Positions 8,658-15,779 of a stretch of 32,936 bases of DNA are shown here, one piece after another. The stretch is from assembly GCA_030700315.1 (NCBI GenBank), contig JAUYJO010000046.1:1-32936 (forward strand). The letters are read 5' to 3'. The notes under the pieces were generated by a model. The model was given only the letters and a program-made list of their open reading frames with translations, did not search any database and was not told the origin of the DNA. Made by a program: the position numbers and the translations under genes. Positions within the stretch are counted from its first letter, which is position 1, and each line of letters begins with the position of its first letter. This stretch comes from Gallionella sp. GTDB taxonomy: Bacteria > Pseudomonadota > Gammaproteobacteria > Burkholderiales > Gallionellaceae.

Positions 8658-9556
8658 ACGAACAGGGCGAAAAGCTGCAAAAGGTGCTGGCTCAAGCCGG
8701 ATTTGGTTCGCGCCGCACCATGGAAGAATGGATCGCCGCCGGGCGCGTCAGCGTGAACGGCGAGCCGGCCACCCTGGGGATGCGCGTGGTGGAAGGCGAT
8801 TTGGTGAAGACGGAGCGGCGCACCATCCGCGTCGGCGAAAGGGAGCAGGCCATCCGTGTGCTGCTATACCACAAGCCGGAAGGCGAAATCGTCAGCCGCG
8901 ACGACCCGGAAAAGCGCGCCAGCGTGTTTGATAAATTGCCCAAATTGCGCGGCCAGAAATGGATCGCCGTCGGGCGCCTGGATTTCAACACCAGCGGCTT
9001 GCTGATTTTCACCACTTCCGGCGAACTGGCGAACCACCTGATGCATCCACGTTTCGAAGTCGAGCGCGAATATGCGGTGCGCGTGCAGGGAAACATGACC
9101 GAAGCGCAGATGGAGCAGGCGCTCAGTCAGGGCGTCGAACTGGAAGATGGCCCGGTGAAATTTGAAAAGCTCGAAGACCACGGCGGCGAAGGTTTCAACC
9201 ACTGGTACCGCGTGATGCTCAAGGAGGGCCGCAACCGCGTGGTGCGCCGTACTTTTGACGCGTTGGGGCTGCCGGTCAGCCGGTTGATGCGGGTGCGCTT
9301 CGGCATCATCAACCTGCCGCCGCGCTTGAAGCGCGGCATGGTCGCCGAATTGGGCGAGGGCGAGATAGCGCAAGTATTGGATTGGGCGGGGATCGTGTCA
9401 GATGGCGATGAATCGCAGCAGAATCAGTCTGCGCCCAACCTTGATGACCGGGCTAAACCGGCGAAAATCGAGCGCCGCCCGGCTCCCGCAGCAAAAGCTG
9501 CTCGAAGTGCCGGACGAGCCGGCAGCAGGAAAAGTAAAACTGGTGTAAAACGCTGA
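8654..9556 (+). CDS. rluB: 23S rRNA pseudouridine synthase, RluB type
   Basis: A 300-residue RsuA/RluB-family enzyme that turns uridine into pseudouridine in rRNA. The N-terminal S4 domain ([30 protein letters not shown]) is followed by the catalytic region; [28 protein letters not shown] contains the catalytic Asp. [28 protein letters not shown] is the conserved C-terminal motif. A basic Ala/Lys/Arg tail of about 60 residues follows, common in RluB. The ATG overlaps the recR stop (ATGA), indicating coupling. RsuA and RluE are alternatives; length and tail favour RluB, with U2605 of 23S as the expected target. Confidence 0.92.
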   Translation: MNEQGEKLQKVLAQAGFGSRRTMEEWIAAGRVSVNGEPATLGMRVVEGDLVKTERRTIRVGEREQAIRVLLYHKPEGEIVSRDDPEKRASVFDKLPKLRGQKWIAVGRLDFNTSGLLIFTTSGELANHLMHPRFEVEREYAVRVQGNMTEAQMEQALSQGVELEDGPVKFEKLEDHGGEGFNHWYRVMLKEGRNRVVRRTFDALGLPVSRLMRVRFGIINLPPRLKRGMVAELGEGEIAQVLDWAGIVSDGDESQQNQSAPNLDDRAKPAKIERRPAPAAKAARSAGRAGSRKSKTGVKR

Positions 9557-9650
9557 TTGTCACTAAAATCCGCACGATGGTATTTGGTCAATCATCCAGT
9601 CCGTAATTTGCGAAAAAATAGTATAGTTAAATAAGCTATCGGGAAGCTGA

Positions 9651-11033
9651 ATGGAAGAGCGCGGCGGCAAAACGATTATGTGCAGTGTGCTGTTCTTGGA
9701 TATCGTTGAATATTCCAAGAGGTCGGTGTCTGGGCAAATTTCGCTGAAAGACAGGTTTAACAGTTATCTCTCCGCAGCCATCAGCAGCGTGCCGACAGAT
9801 GACCGGATCATTCTCGATACCGGCGACGGCGCTGCCATCAATTTTCTTGGCGATGTCGAAGACGCCTTGAAAGCCGCGCTCAGTCTGCGCGAAAGCATAC
9901 TCAACGAAGGCCCCAACCAGGACCCGCCGCTGCTGGTGCGGGCGGGGATCAACCTCGGGCCGGTGCGCCTGGTCAGGGATATCAACGGCCAGCCCAACAT
10001 CGTGGGCGACGGCATCAATGTCGCGCAGCGCATCATGGGTTTTGCGGATGCCGACCAGATACTCGTGTCGCGTTCTTATTTTGATGCGGTCTCGCGCCTT
10101 TCGCCGCAATACACCGGGATGTTCAGCTATCAGGGCTCGCGCACCGACAAGCATGTGCGCGAGCACGAGGTGTACGCCATCGGCCATCTGGGTGAAAAAA
10201 CGGCAGAGCTGATCGCTACAAATTTGCATGAAATACAAAAAGTTGGATTGCCGGAACGCCTGTCGGCCTCCATTAGGGAGGGCTGGAATGCCCTTGCGCT
10301 TGGATGCAATAACGCAACCGGCTCTCTCAAGTCGCGCTTTGCGCAGGCCGACTCCAGGCAGCGTGCCCTGTATGCCGGTGCGATTGTTTTGCCTGTGGCA
10401 CTGGTTGGCGCATTGGTGTTCAAGCTGGCACATAATGGCGAAGAATCGCCCACCTTGTCAGATGCCGAACAGATACAGGCGGCGAGCGGTGTTCAGCCAG
10501 CCTCCGCCGTTGCTTCTGAGGTTGCCTCAGGGGTCGCTTCGGTTGTTGCTTCTGGAGTTGCATCGGCAGTTTCGGCCACCGATACAAGCGCGGCTGGCAA
10601 GGCGGCCGGAACTGGCAATGCTCAGGCCGCTGCAAAGCTGGAGGCAAAAAAAGCTGCCGCAAGCAAGTCTGATAAGACAAAGAGCATAGAGGGAAATGCA
10701 GGCAGCAAAAGTGCGGATGCCCCGGCCAAATATCAGGACATGCAGCAGCATAAACCTGCCGAACCCAGCCATAAAAAATCTGATCCGGTGGCCACGGACA
10801 GTGGCGCGGAGCATTTTACGGCAGCCTACATTGCCCTCATCTGCAAGGAGGGAACGCAACTGTTTGTGGACGGGCAAGATAAAGGCAAGGTGGTCTCGAC
10901 AGGGTTGAGTGTCACGGTTACGCCTGGCAGACACAAGGTCATTGTCACCAGTAAAGGTGGCGATCTTTTCACACAAAATGTCGAACTTGAGCCAGGCAAG
11001 ACATTGCGGCTCAAGCCGAAATTTTGCGACTAG
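9651..11033 (+). CDS. Membrane class III nucleotide cyclase with C-terminal PEGA domain
   Basis: A 460-residue protein with an N-terminal cyclase homology domain (about 5-180). MCSVLFLDIVEYSKRS has the first metal Asp and LDTGDGAAINFLGD the second; VRAGINLGPVRLVRDINGQPNIVGDGINVAQRI is typical of bacterial adenylate/guanylate cyclases. A transmembrane helix (about 242-262, GAIVLPVALVGALVF) follows, then a low-complexity Ala/Ser/Val linker with VASEVASGVASVVASGVASAV repeats, and a C-terminal PEGA-like domain (LFVDGQDKGKV...TPGRHKVIVTSKGG). The cyclase should be cytoplasmic and the PEGA domain periplasmic. Start 9651 follows GGGAAG; ATG 9678 is an alternative. The next gene encodes a membrane kinase, suggesting one signalling unit. 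Whether it makes cAMP, cGMP or is inactive cannot be told here. Confidence 0.85.
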   Translation: MEERGGKTIMCSVLFLDIVEYSKRSVSGQISLKDRFNSYLSAAISSVPTDDRIILDTGDGAAINFLGDVEDALKAALSLRESILNEGPNQDPPLLVRAGINLGPVRLVRDINGQPNIVGDGINVAQRIMGFADADQILVSRSYFDAVSRLSPQYTGMFSYQGSRTDKHVREHEVYAIGHLGEKTAELIATNLHEIQKVGLPERLSASIREGWNALALGCNNATGSLKSRFAQADSRQRALYAGAIVLPVALVGALVFKLAHNGEESPTLSDAEQIQAASGVQPASAVASEVASGVASVVASGVASAVSATDTSAAGKAAGTGNAQAAAKLEAKKAAASKSDKTKSIEGNAGSKSADAPAKYQDMQQHKPAEPSHKKSDPVATDSGAEHFTAAYIALICKEGTQLFVDGQDKGKVVSTGLSVTVTPGRHKVIVTSKGGDLFTQNVELEPGKTLRLKPKFCD

Positions 11034-11099
11034 CAATTTGCCTGGCCGCCAGATTCGTATAAATGAATATCGCAATTAAGTCTCATTCGGGTGGTTGCC

Positions 11100-12338
11100 A
11101 TGATTAGCCAAATAGGGCGCTATGAAGTGCTGGGCGAGCTCGGTCAGGGCGCGATGGGCATCGTCTATAAGGCGAAAGACCCGTTGATCGACCGCGTGGT
11201 TGCGATCAAGACGATCAATCTCGGACTCGCGATGGACGAGAAGGAAGAATATGAAGGCCGCTTCTACCAGGAAGCCAAAGCGGCCGGGCGGCTCAACCAT
11301 CCGAATATCGTGACCATTTACGATGTGGGCAAGAGCGGCGACGTGGCTTATATCGCCATGGAGTTCCCGCAAGGGCGCGAGTTGCGCGACGTCATGAACG
11401 ATAGCCGCTTGTTGCCGGTCGATCAGGTGCTGGATGTCGTCGCCCAGGTGGCGCAAGGGTTGGCTTATGCCCATGAGCATGAAATCGTGCATCGCGATGT
11501 CAAGCCTTCCAACATCATGGTGGTGCGCGACGGCCATGTGAAAATCACCGATTTCGGCATTGCGCGCATGGCTTCCTCGGCGGTGCGCACCCAGACCGGC
11601 ATGGTGCTGGGCTCGCCAAAATATATGTCGCCGGAGCAGGTGATGGGCAAGGTGATCGATCAGCGTTCGGATATTTTTTCGCTGGGCGTGATGCTCTACG
11701 AAATGCTGACCGGGGAAGCGCCTTTTGTTGGCGAAAATGTCAACGCTATCATGTACCAGACCTTGAATGCGGTGCCGGCACCACCCAGTACGCTGAACCC
11801 GGCTGTGCCGGGCATGGCCAATTTTATCGTGGCCAAAGCCTTGGCCAAGAAGCTGGAGGACCGCTACCAGAATGCCACGGATTTTGCCGTCGATTTGCGC
11901 GCCTGCCGCGATACCCTGCCGCGTTCCGGCAAGCCGATCGATGTCACGCCGCTAGCCGGCGGCGAAAAAAAATTGCCCGATGCGATCGATGTCAGCGGGC
12001 GCAGAGGCCCGGAAGAAGAAGAGGCGAAGCCGACGGCGGCATTATCGCAAGCCTTCGATTCCGCCGCCGCAACCATGCGCCTGGCTGCCCTGACCGGCAC
12101 CAGCGAGGATGTCAACGAATTATCCAAGACCTTAAAAATAGTGCGCCCCAGCTCTGCTGCACTTAGTCAGGCCGCGCCGTCAGCCCAGATACCCCGCCAG
12201 GCATCGCCAGTTGCGCCGCGCCCTGTCGCATCACCCGGCCCGGCGGAAGTGCCCGCCAAACCACGCGACAGCAATTTATTGCTGATTGCCGTTGTGATAT
12301 TGGCGTTGCTGGGCATAGCCGCCATTCTTATTGCCTGA
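11100..12338 (+). CDS. Transmembrane Ser/Thr protein kinase (Hanks type)
   Basis: A 412-residue kinase. The catalytic domain (about 5-265) shows GELGQGAMGIVYKA (P-loop), VVAIKTI (ATP-binding Lys), HRDVKPSNIMV (catalytic loop), ITDFGIARM (DFG) and GSPKYMSPEQV (activation end), so it should be active. A 120-residue Pro/Ala-rich linker leads to a single C-terminal transmembrane helix (NLLLIAVVILALLGIAAILIA) with almost nothing after it, so it is a tail-anchored cytoplasmic kinase without a sensor domain. Start ATG 11100 follows GGGTGG; a GTG at 11091 is in frame. The cyclase upstream is 66 bases away. Targets are unknown. Confidence 0.93.
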   Translation: MISQIGRYEVLGELGQGAMGIVYKAKDPLIDRVVAIKTINLGLAMDEKEEYEGRFYQEAKAAGRLNHPNIVTIYDVGKSGDVAYIAMEFPQGRELRDVMNDSRLLPVDQVLDVVAQVAQGLAYAHEHEIVHRDVKPSNIMVVRDGHVKITDFGIARMASSAVRTQTGMVLGSPKYMSPEQVMGKVIDQRSDIFSLGVMLYEMLTGEAPFVGENVNAIMYQTLNAVPAPPSTLNPAVPGMANFIVAKALAKKLEDRYQNATDFAVDLRACRDTLPRSGKPIDVTPLAGGEKKLPDAIDVSGRRGPEEEEAKPTAALSQAFDSAAATMRLAALTGTSEDVNELSKTLKIVRPSSAALSQAAPSAQIPRQASPVAPRPVASPGPAEVPAKPRDSNLLLIAVVILALLGIAAILIA

Positions 12339-12354
12339 TTTACGCCACCCCTGA

Positions 12355-12759
12355 ATGGCGATCAAGCCTTCGCCGCGCCTCGCCTTGCTTCTGTTGCTGT
12401 TCCATGCGATAGCCGCAACCGCAGTCTATGCGGCCGCGATGCCTCAGCCAGCCAAGCTGGCGATTTTTGCGCTGATTCTGCTGAGTCTGTTTTACTATCT
12501 GGCACGCGATGTACTGTTGCTTTTTCCGAGTTCATGGCGTGAGGTTTGGCTGGAGCGGGACGGCATATCGGTCATTGCGCGGGACGGCACTAAATTTTCC
12601 GGTCCGGCCACAGGCAGAACTTTTGTCAGCCCGCATTTCGCCGTGCTGCACATCCGTCAGCAGGAAAGCGGTCGCACGGTCTCGCGCGTTATTTTTCCGG
12701 ATGCGCCAGGCAAAGAGGCGTACCGCGAGTTGAGCGTGCGCTTGAAATACGCCTATTGA
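12355..12759 (+). CDS. YgfX/CptA-like small membrane protein
   Basis: A 134-residue protein with two N-terminal hydrophobic helices (about 8-27 and 33-53) joined by a short loop, then a cytoplasmic domain beginning SSWREVWLERDGISVIARDG and ending in a β-rich part with VIFPDAPGKEAYRELSVRL. This layout fits the YgfX family (once called toxin CptA), which in E. coli pairs with SdhE/CptB. Here no sdhE is next to it; it follows the Ser/Thr kinase by 16 bases and may be co-transcribed. Assignment is by overall pattern and is moderate. Confidence 0.6.
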   Translation: MAIKPSPRLALLLLLFHAIAATAVYAAAMPQPAKLAIFALILLSLFYYLARDVLLLFPSSWREVWLERDGISVIARDGTKFSGPATGRTFVSPHFAVLHIRQQESGRTVSRVIFPDAPGKEAYRELSVRLKYAY

Positions 12760-12840
12760 ACACGCCGGCAAGTTTTTACAACCCAGAACGTCCTGTTTAG
12801 CCCATCGTATTGCTATCGATAATGATGCACCAATTTGACG

Positions 12841-12991
12841 CAAGACGACTGGTTGCGCGGCTTGACGGGTGCGCTGCACTTCATCGGCGGCATGCCGGAA
12901 ACGATCGTGCCGGACTGCCCCAAAGCGCTGGCCACCGACGCCAACCTATGAACTGCTGATCAATCGCGTGGAACAAGACCAGACACATTAA
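12841..12991 (+). pseudogene. IS21-family transposase (IstA) remnant
   Basis: An open stretch encodes DDWLRGLTGALHFIGGMPETIVPD, the part of the IstA catalytic core around the second acidic residue. The frame then stops at CTATGA near 12950, and a second frame continues with YELLINRVEQDQ to a TAA. It is a small internal piece of a roughly 350-500-residue transposase; no IstB, ends or target repeats are seen. Confidence 0.6.
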
Positions 12992-13018
12992 TTTCCCCCC
13001 ACTTTTACCGTCAGTTTG

Positions 13019-13098
13019 GTAGGGCGCAATAACCAACGGGCATTGCGCCGCATGTAGATCACATCCGGTGCAATGCGCTACGCTTATTGCACCCTATG
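13019..13098. repeat. 80-bp nested palindromic repeat
   Basis: The outer arms GTAGGGCGCAATAA and TTATTGCACCCTAT are inverted with one clear mismatch in the core. Inner arms CATTGCGCC and GGTGCAATG form a second dyad around ATGTAGATCACATCC. This architecture, ends plus internal stem, is that of a REP or MITE-like element, and it sits among other accessory DNA. Confidence 0.7.
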
Positions 13099-13120
13099 CG
13101 AGCTGGGTTACCCGGAAGAT

Positions 13121-13176
13121 GTAGCGTGCGCCGTGCGCACGTATTTTTGTTTTGTCGTGCGCGTAGCGCACGCTAC
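13121..13176. repeat. 56-bp palindrome overlapping the antitoxin stop
   Basis: GTAGCGTGCGC (13121-13131) is the perfect reverse complement of GCGCACGCTAC (13166-13176). Inside, GTGCGCACG and TCGTGCGCG flank a T-rich centre. The right arm provides the TAG stop of the minus-strand antitoxin gene. It can form a hairpin transcript in either direction and may work as a terminator, though no long T run follows the stem. Confidence 0.7.
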
Positions 13177-13514
13177 GCTGGCTTGGCAGATGCGGTGCGA
13201 GTCTTTGCTGCTGGCTCTTGGGCGATGTGATCGAGCAAGACGGGCGGGCGGTTGGGGAAGCGCGCGACTAGATCGAGTTCGCCACCCATTGCCTGAATAT
13301 AGCGGCGCAGCGTGGAGATCAGCAAGTCGCTGCGGCGCTCGATGCGCGAGATCGTATCCTGCCCTACCCCAAGGCTCGCGGCGAGGTCTTGTTGGGTGTG
13401 CTTGACGGCCAGGCGCAAATCCTTGAGTGTTGCCAGTTCGCCCGCGCGCTGTTCCACTTTCGCGCGACGCTTGGGCGGCAGTGCCGCCAATACATCATTT
13501 AGATTTTTTGCCAT
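13173..13514 (-). CDS. XRE-type antitoxin of a HigBA/RelE-like pair
   Basis: A 113-residue protein with a helix-turn-helix in the middle: LRLAVKHTQQDLAASLGVGQDTISRIERRSDLLISTLRRYIQAMGG. This is the XRE/HigA fold in which helix 3 (GQDTISRIE) contacts DNA. The N-terminal part is basic (PPKRRAKVEQRAG). It follows the toxin gene and overlaps it by 20 bases, the toxin-first order typical of higBA. As in that family it should bind and neutralise the toxin and repress the shared promoter. Its last codon and stop lie in a palindromic repeat, so the original C terminus may have been changed. Confidence 0.85.
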   Translation of the reverse strand: MAKNLNDVLAALPPKRRAKVEQRAGELATLKDLRLAVKHTQQDLAASLGVGQDTISRIERRSDLLISTLRRYIQAMGGELDLVARFPNRPPVLLDHIAQEPAAKTRTASAKPA

Positions 13515-13899
13515 GATTTTTCTCCTTTACTTGCTTTGATGCGCTGGCGGCTTTAAGCGTGGCCAGATGTCCGTCAAATCTCGCGTCGGCGCTGGCAATC
13601 AGCTTTTTATAGAATCGCCGCTGATCTGCGCCACCCTTATCGCCGCCCACCAGCAGGATTGCCGCGCGTTCGGTATCAAATGCGAAAGCCACCCGCCATA
13701 CCCCGCCTTCATAATCGAAGCGCAACTCTTTCATGTTCGCGTGCTTCGAGCCTTTGAGCGTATCCACCGTCGGTCTGCCCAAGTGCGGGCCGAATTCTTG
13801 AAGCAGCCGGGCGTGGGCGAGCAATTCATCCTGGAGCGTGCTACCCATCGCTTGAAACTCGGCGTGAAAGTCATCGTGAAAGATTACGTTCCAAAGCAT
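13495..13899 (-). CDS. RelE/HigB-family toxin
   Basis: A 134-residue toxin candidate. WNVIFHDDFHAEFQAM begins the RelE-fold; LQEFGPHLGRPTVDTLKGSKHANMKELRFDYEGGVWRVAFAFDTERAAILLVGGDKGG is the conserved β-sheet with the positively charged substrate pocket, and the KK/FYKKLIASAD helix follows. Members are usually ribosome-dependent mRNA nucleases. The ATG at 13899 was chosen; a GTG at 13914 is also in frame. No obvious ribosome site is present for either. It overlaps the antitoxin gene, and the C-terminal tail (about 20 residues) is Lys-rich. Confidence 0.83.
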   Translation of the reverse strand: MLWNVIFHDDFHAEFQAMGSTLQDELLAHARLLQEFGPHLGRPTVDTLKGSKHANMKELRFDYEGGVWRVAFAFDTERAAILLVGGDKGGADQRRFYKKLIASADARFDGHLATLKAASASKQVKEKNHGKKSK

Positions 13900-14061
13900 G
13901 GGCAGATTATGCACTTAAAGACATATCGCTTCAAGATGCGCACCCGGATGAAGTGCGCAAAATCCGGGGAATCGCTGGACGCACCAAAAAATCCCCGGAT
14001 TCCATTGCGTTTCATTTGATCTACTATCGCTGTGATTATTGAGCCTGACACCTTTGATTTT
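13900..14061 (+). other. Possible coding remnant upstream of the toxin
   Basis: One plus-strand frame, closed by TGA about 14041, reads DEVRKIRGIAGRTKKSPD then SIAFHLIYYRCDY, with protein-like composition but no start or recognised family. The same segment holds a perfect 10-bp dyad AATCCGGGGA (13961-13970) and TCCCCGGATT (13992-14001), which might instead be an operator for the toxin-antitoxin promoter on the minus strand. Confidence 0.25.
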
Positions 14062-14246
14062 GTGGGGTATCCAGCTAAATGCTGTGATTTTGATGGGGAG
14101 AGTAAATTTTCCTTAAATTACAATAAGTTACAACACGCGCTAAACACGTACCACTTTCAACGCAACAAAAAAACCATGAACTTTACTTTTTTTATCAACA
14201 AGTTAAACGCATGAAAATATTTACCGCATTTAGCTGGATACCCCAC
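14062..14246. mobile_element. 185-bp AT-rich element with perfect 21-bp inverted ends
   Basis: GTGGGGTATCCAGCTAAATGC at the left end and its exact reverse complement (14226-14246) at the right end enclose about 140 bases that are much more AT-rich than the flanks. There is no supported gene inside. The size and perfect ends suggest a MITE or the ends of a deleted insertion sequence. No clear target-site duplication is visible beside the arms. Confidence 0.6.
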
Positions 14247-14260
14247 TTGATTTTTTATTG

Positions 14261-14539
14261 CCCATATCGAGGAGCCCATATCGAGGAGGTTGACACCCGC
14301 GTCGACCCTGCCAACCCTGCTGCTTTCCCCGCCATGACCAGACACCCGTATGTTTTCGTACCGGTGAAGTGTAACGCTAATTTAGTTAAGTGAACTGCAT
14401 TGCATTGGGGGCGGAGCATTGGGGACGGACCACGGTTTCTCTGTGGCTCATGCCTAGATTTTAGCCAGCCAAGAATCAAAGATGCCAGGCTGGTATGGTT
14501 GCAGGAATTGAAAGAGGCTCGGAATAAATCCGCGCTGTA
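14261..14539. other. Intergenic stretch with a tandem 14-base repeat and a REP-like tail
   Basis: CCCATATCGAGGAG occurs twice in direct contact (14261-14288). Further on, GGGGACGGACCACGGTTT (from about 14418) resembles the short motifs that accompany REP-associated tyrosine transposases, but no transposase gene is present. No RNA gene or promoter could be assigned. Confidence 0.3.
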
Positions 14540-14989
14540 TCAGGCCGCCTTTTGCGAAGTGGTTGTGCTCTTTATAGGACGCCCACCCTTTGCACCATTG
14601 GCACGAGCAGCGGCGGCCTTGGCGGGTGTCGAAGCCGCACCGCCGCGACGGGCAATCTCGCGCATCCATGCGTGGCTACCAAAAATGCCCACCACCAGCG
14701 ATGCGATGCTGAGATCGGCATCCAGTTTTTCCCAGTGCAGCCCCGCGCCTTTTCCCAATATTTTTACTGCCGCCAAATCTTTGTTGGAGGCGCCAGCAAG
14801 GCCTTGCGCTTTATCCACCGGAAAAATAAATGAGCAGCCGTTGGTAAGCTCGACGATAACCTGACGGCGGGTCGGGCTGTAACGGACAGCTTTTGCACGA
14901 GGTTCATTTTTGAGCGCTTCTGCGCCTGCTGCTTTTGCGCGATTGATCTGGTTGTCCAAATCGCTTTCACTGATTTTCCAATTAGCCAT
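14540..14989 (-). CDS. DUF2442 protein, candidate antitoxin partner
   Basis: A 149-residue protein. The N-terminal half (VRYSPTRRQVIVELTNGCSFIFPVDKAQGLAGAS, then IEILGKG-like VKILGKGAGLHWEKLDADLSIASLVVGIFG) is the DUF2442 pattern. The C-terminal part, MREIARRGGAASTPAKAAAARANGAKGGRP, is basic with an ARANGAKGGRP motif often found at DNA-binding tails of this family. Its ATG overlaps the DUF4160 stop by eight bases, so translation is coupled. DUF4160-DUF2442 pairs are repeatedly found together and have been proposed as toxin-antitoxin modules; function is not proven. Co-location with other toxin genes here fits that idea. Confidence 0.78.
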   Translation of the reverse strand: MANWKISESDLDNQINRAKAAGAEALKNEPRAKAVRYSPTRRQVIVELTNGCSFIFPVDKAQGLAGASNKDLAAVKILGKGAGLHWEKLDADLSIASLVVGIFGSHAWMREIARRGGAASTPAKAAAARANGAKGGRPIKSTTTSQKAA

Positions 14990-15224
14990 GAATTTTCTCC
15001 CATGCGTCGAGTAATTTTTCCTGATGTTCGGCGACGATGCCCCAGATAAATTTTGCTTCGCGCTTTGTCAGTCCATTGATCGTGACAAATGCGGGAGCAT
15101 GTTCGCCGTGGCCTATGCGTATTTTTGCTTCTCCATCGCCCTTGAATGCATGAACATGCGGCGGTTCATGGTCGTCTGGCCAAATGATGAATTGAAAGCC
15201 GTTGATGAAAATGATGGTTGGCAT
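14982..15224 (-). CDS. DUF4160 protein, candidate toxin partner
   Basis: An 80-residue protein with the DUF4160 signature: PTIIFINGFQFIIWPDDHEPPHVHAF near the start, where the EPPHVH cluster is the family hallmark, then GEAKIRIG and LTKREAKFIWGIVAEHQEKLLDAW. The His-rich motif could bind metal or form an active site, but no activity is established. It is the first gene of a two-gene unit with DUF2442. The remnant of a ParE toxin lies just upstream on the same strand. Confidence 0.82.
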   Translation of the reverse strand: MPTIIFINGFQFIIWPDDHEPPHVHAFKGDGEAKIRIGHGEHAPAFVTINGLTKREAKFIWGIVAEHQEKLLDAWEKIHG

Positions 15225-15254
15225 GATGTGATTATACCTGTCCGCTTGGGTTAT

Positions 15255-15407
15255 TCAACGAAATTCAAGCATGAACGGGAAGCTGCCAACGGTTAATTCG
15301 CGGGTTCCGGCGATTCGGCCAATCCTGCCGATTTGAGGATTTTGCAGTAGCGTTTTTGCTGCACTTCGGATGATCAGGATGATGCGTCTTGCTGTTGGTT
15401 GATTTTC
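15255..15407 (-). pseudogene. ParE-type toxin remnant
   Basis: On the minus strand an open frame reads ENQPTARRIILIIRSAAKTLL followed by QNPQIGRIGRIAGTRELTVGSFPFMLEFR and a stop. The IGR-GR-GTREL-PF pattern is the core of ParE/RelE toxins. The first ~35 residues and the last ~20 are missing and no partner antitoxin remains. No start codon is available, so it is a dead fragment. Confidence 0.6.
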
Positions 15408-15779
15408 TTGGTTCGTCAGGAAAATGTGTGGGTAAGGTAAATATGTGGCATTTTTGTAACCGATTGAAAATAAGCTATATTAATAAGTTTGGCAACATGA
15501 AATCATTAAATTCTTCTCGGGGTAAGAAAATCAAGCACGCCAATTTGCGATTATTGCCCGGCTTATCCACAGGCGGCCGCCCGCCAGCGATAGAGGCGCG
15601 CTGGCGGCCGCCTGTGGATAAACCTGCTTGGTAGCTTCGATCAATCATGGCGGGCTTTCGCACACAAAAATTTGGGCAGTAGCTGAAAATATGGTGAAAG
15701 TTACCCACTAATTCCCCAGACGAAGCAAAAAATCTGTACGTTGAGTGGAAACGCTACGCTTTCCCCCTACATTGCATTT
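15408..15779. other. Gene-free stretch between the toxin remnant and nadB
   Basis: Apart from the DnaA-box palindrome listed separately, it holds an AT-rich part (about 15440-15540) and nothing recognisable. Short open frames here have no family features. Confidence 0.4.
15563..15621. promoter_or_regulatory. Inverted repeat carrying two perfect DnaA-box sequences
   Basis: The left arm starts TTATCCACAGGCGGCCGCC and the right arm ends with its exact reverse complement (15603-15621); AGCG/CGCT extends the dyad with a four-base insertion in the left arm. TTATCCACA matches the DnaA box consensus (TTATNCACA) on both sides, facing each other about 40 bases apart. It may be a DnaA-binding or titration site, or a mobile palindrome that happens to contain the 9-mer. 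Confidence 0.55.

Noticed and set aside
10500-10580. Repeated GTTGCTTCTG-like units in the cyclase gene as a CRISPR-like array
   Set aside because: They are in frame, uneven and encode a VASG/VASE linker, so they are a low-complexity coding repeat.
13073-13405. A 110-codon plus-strand frame across the repeats and antitoxin
   Set aside because: Made of repeat sequence and the antisense of the XRE gene; the minus-strand gene has a clear helix-turn-helix.
14211-14393. A 60-codon frame starting inside the 185-bp element
   Set aside because: It crosses the inverted repeat and the tandem 14-base repeat, has no ribosome site and no family resemblance.
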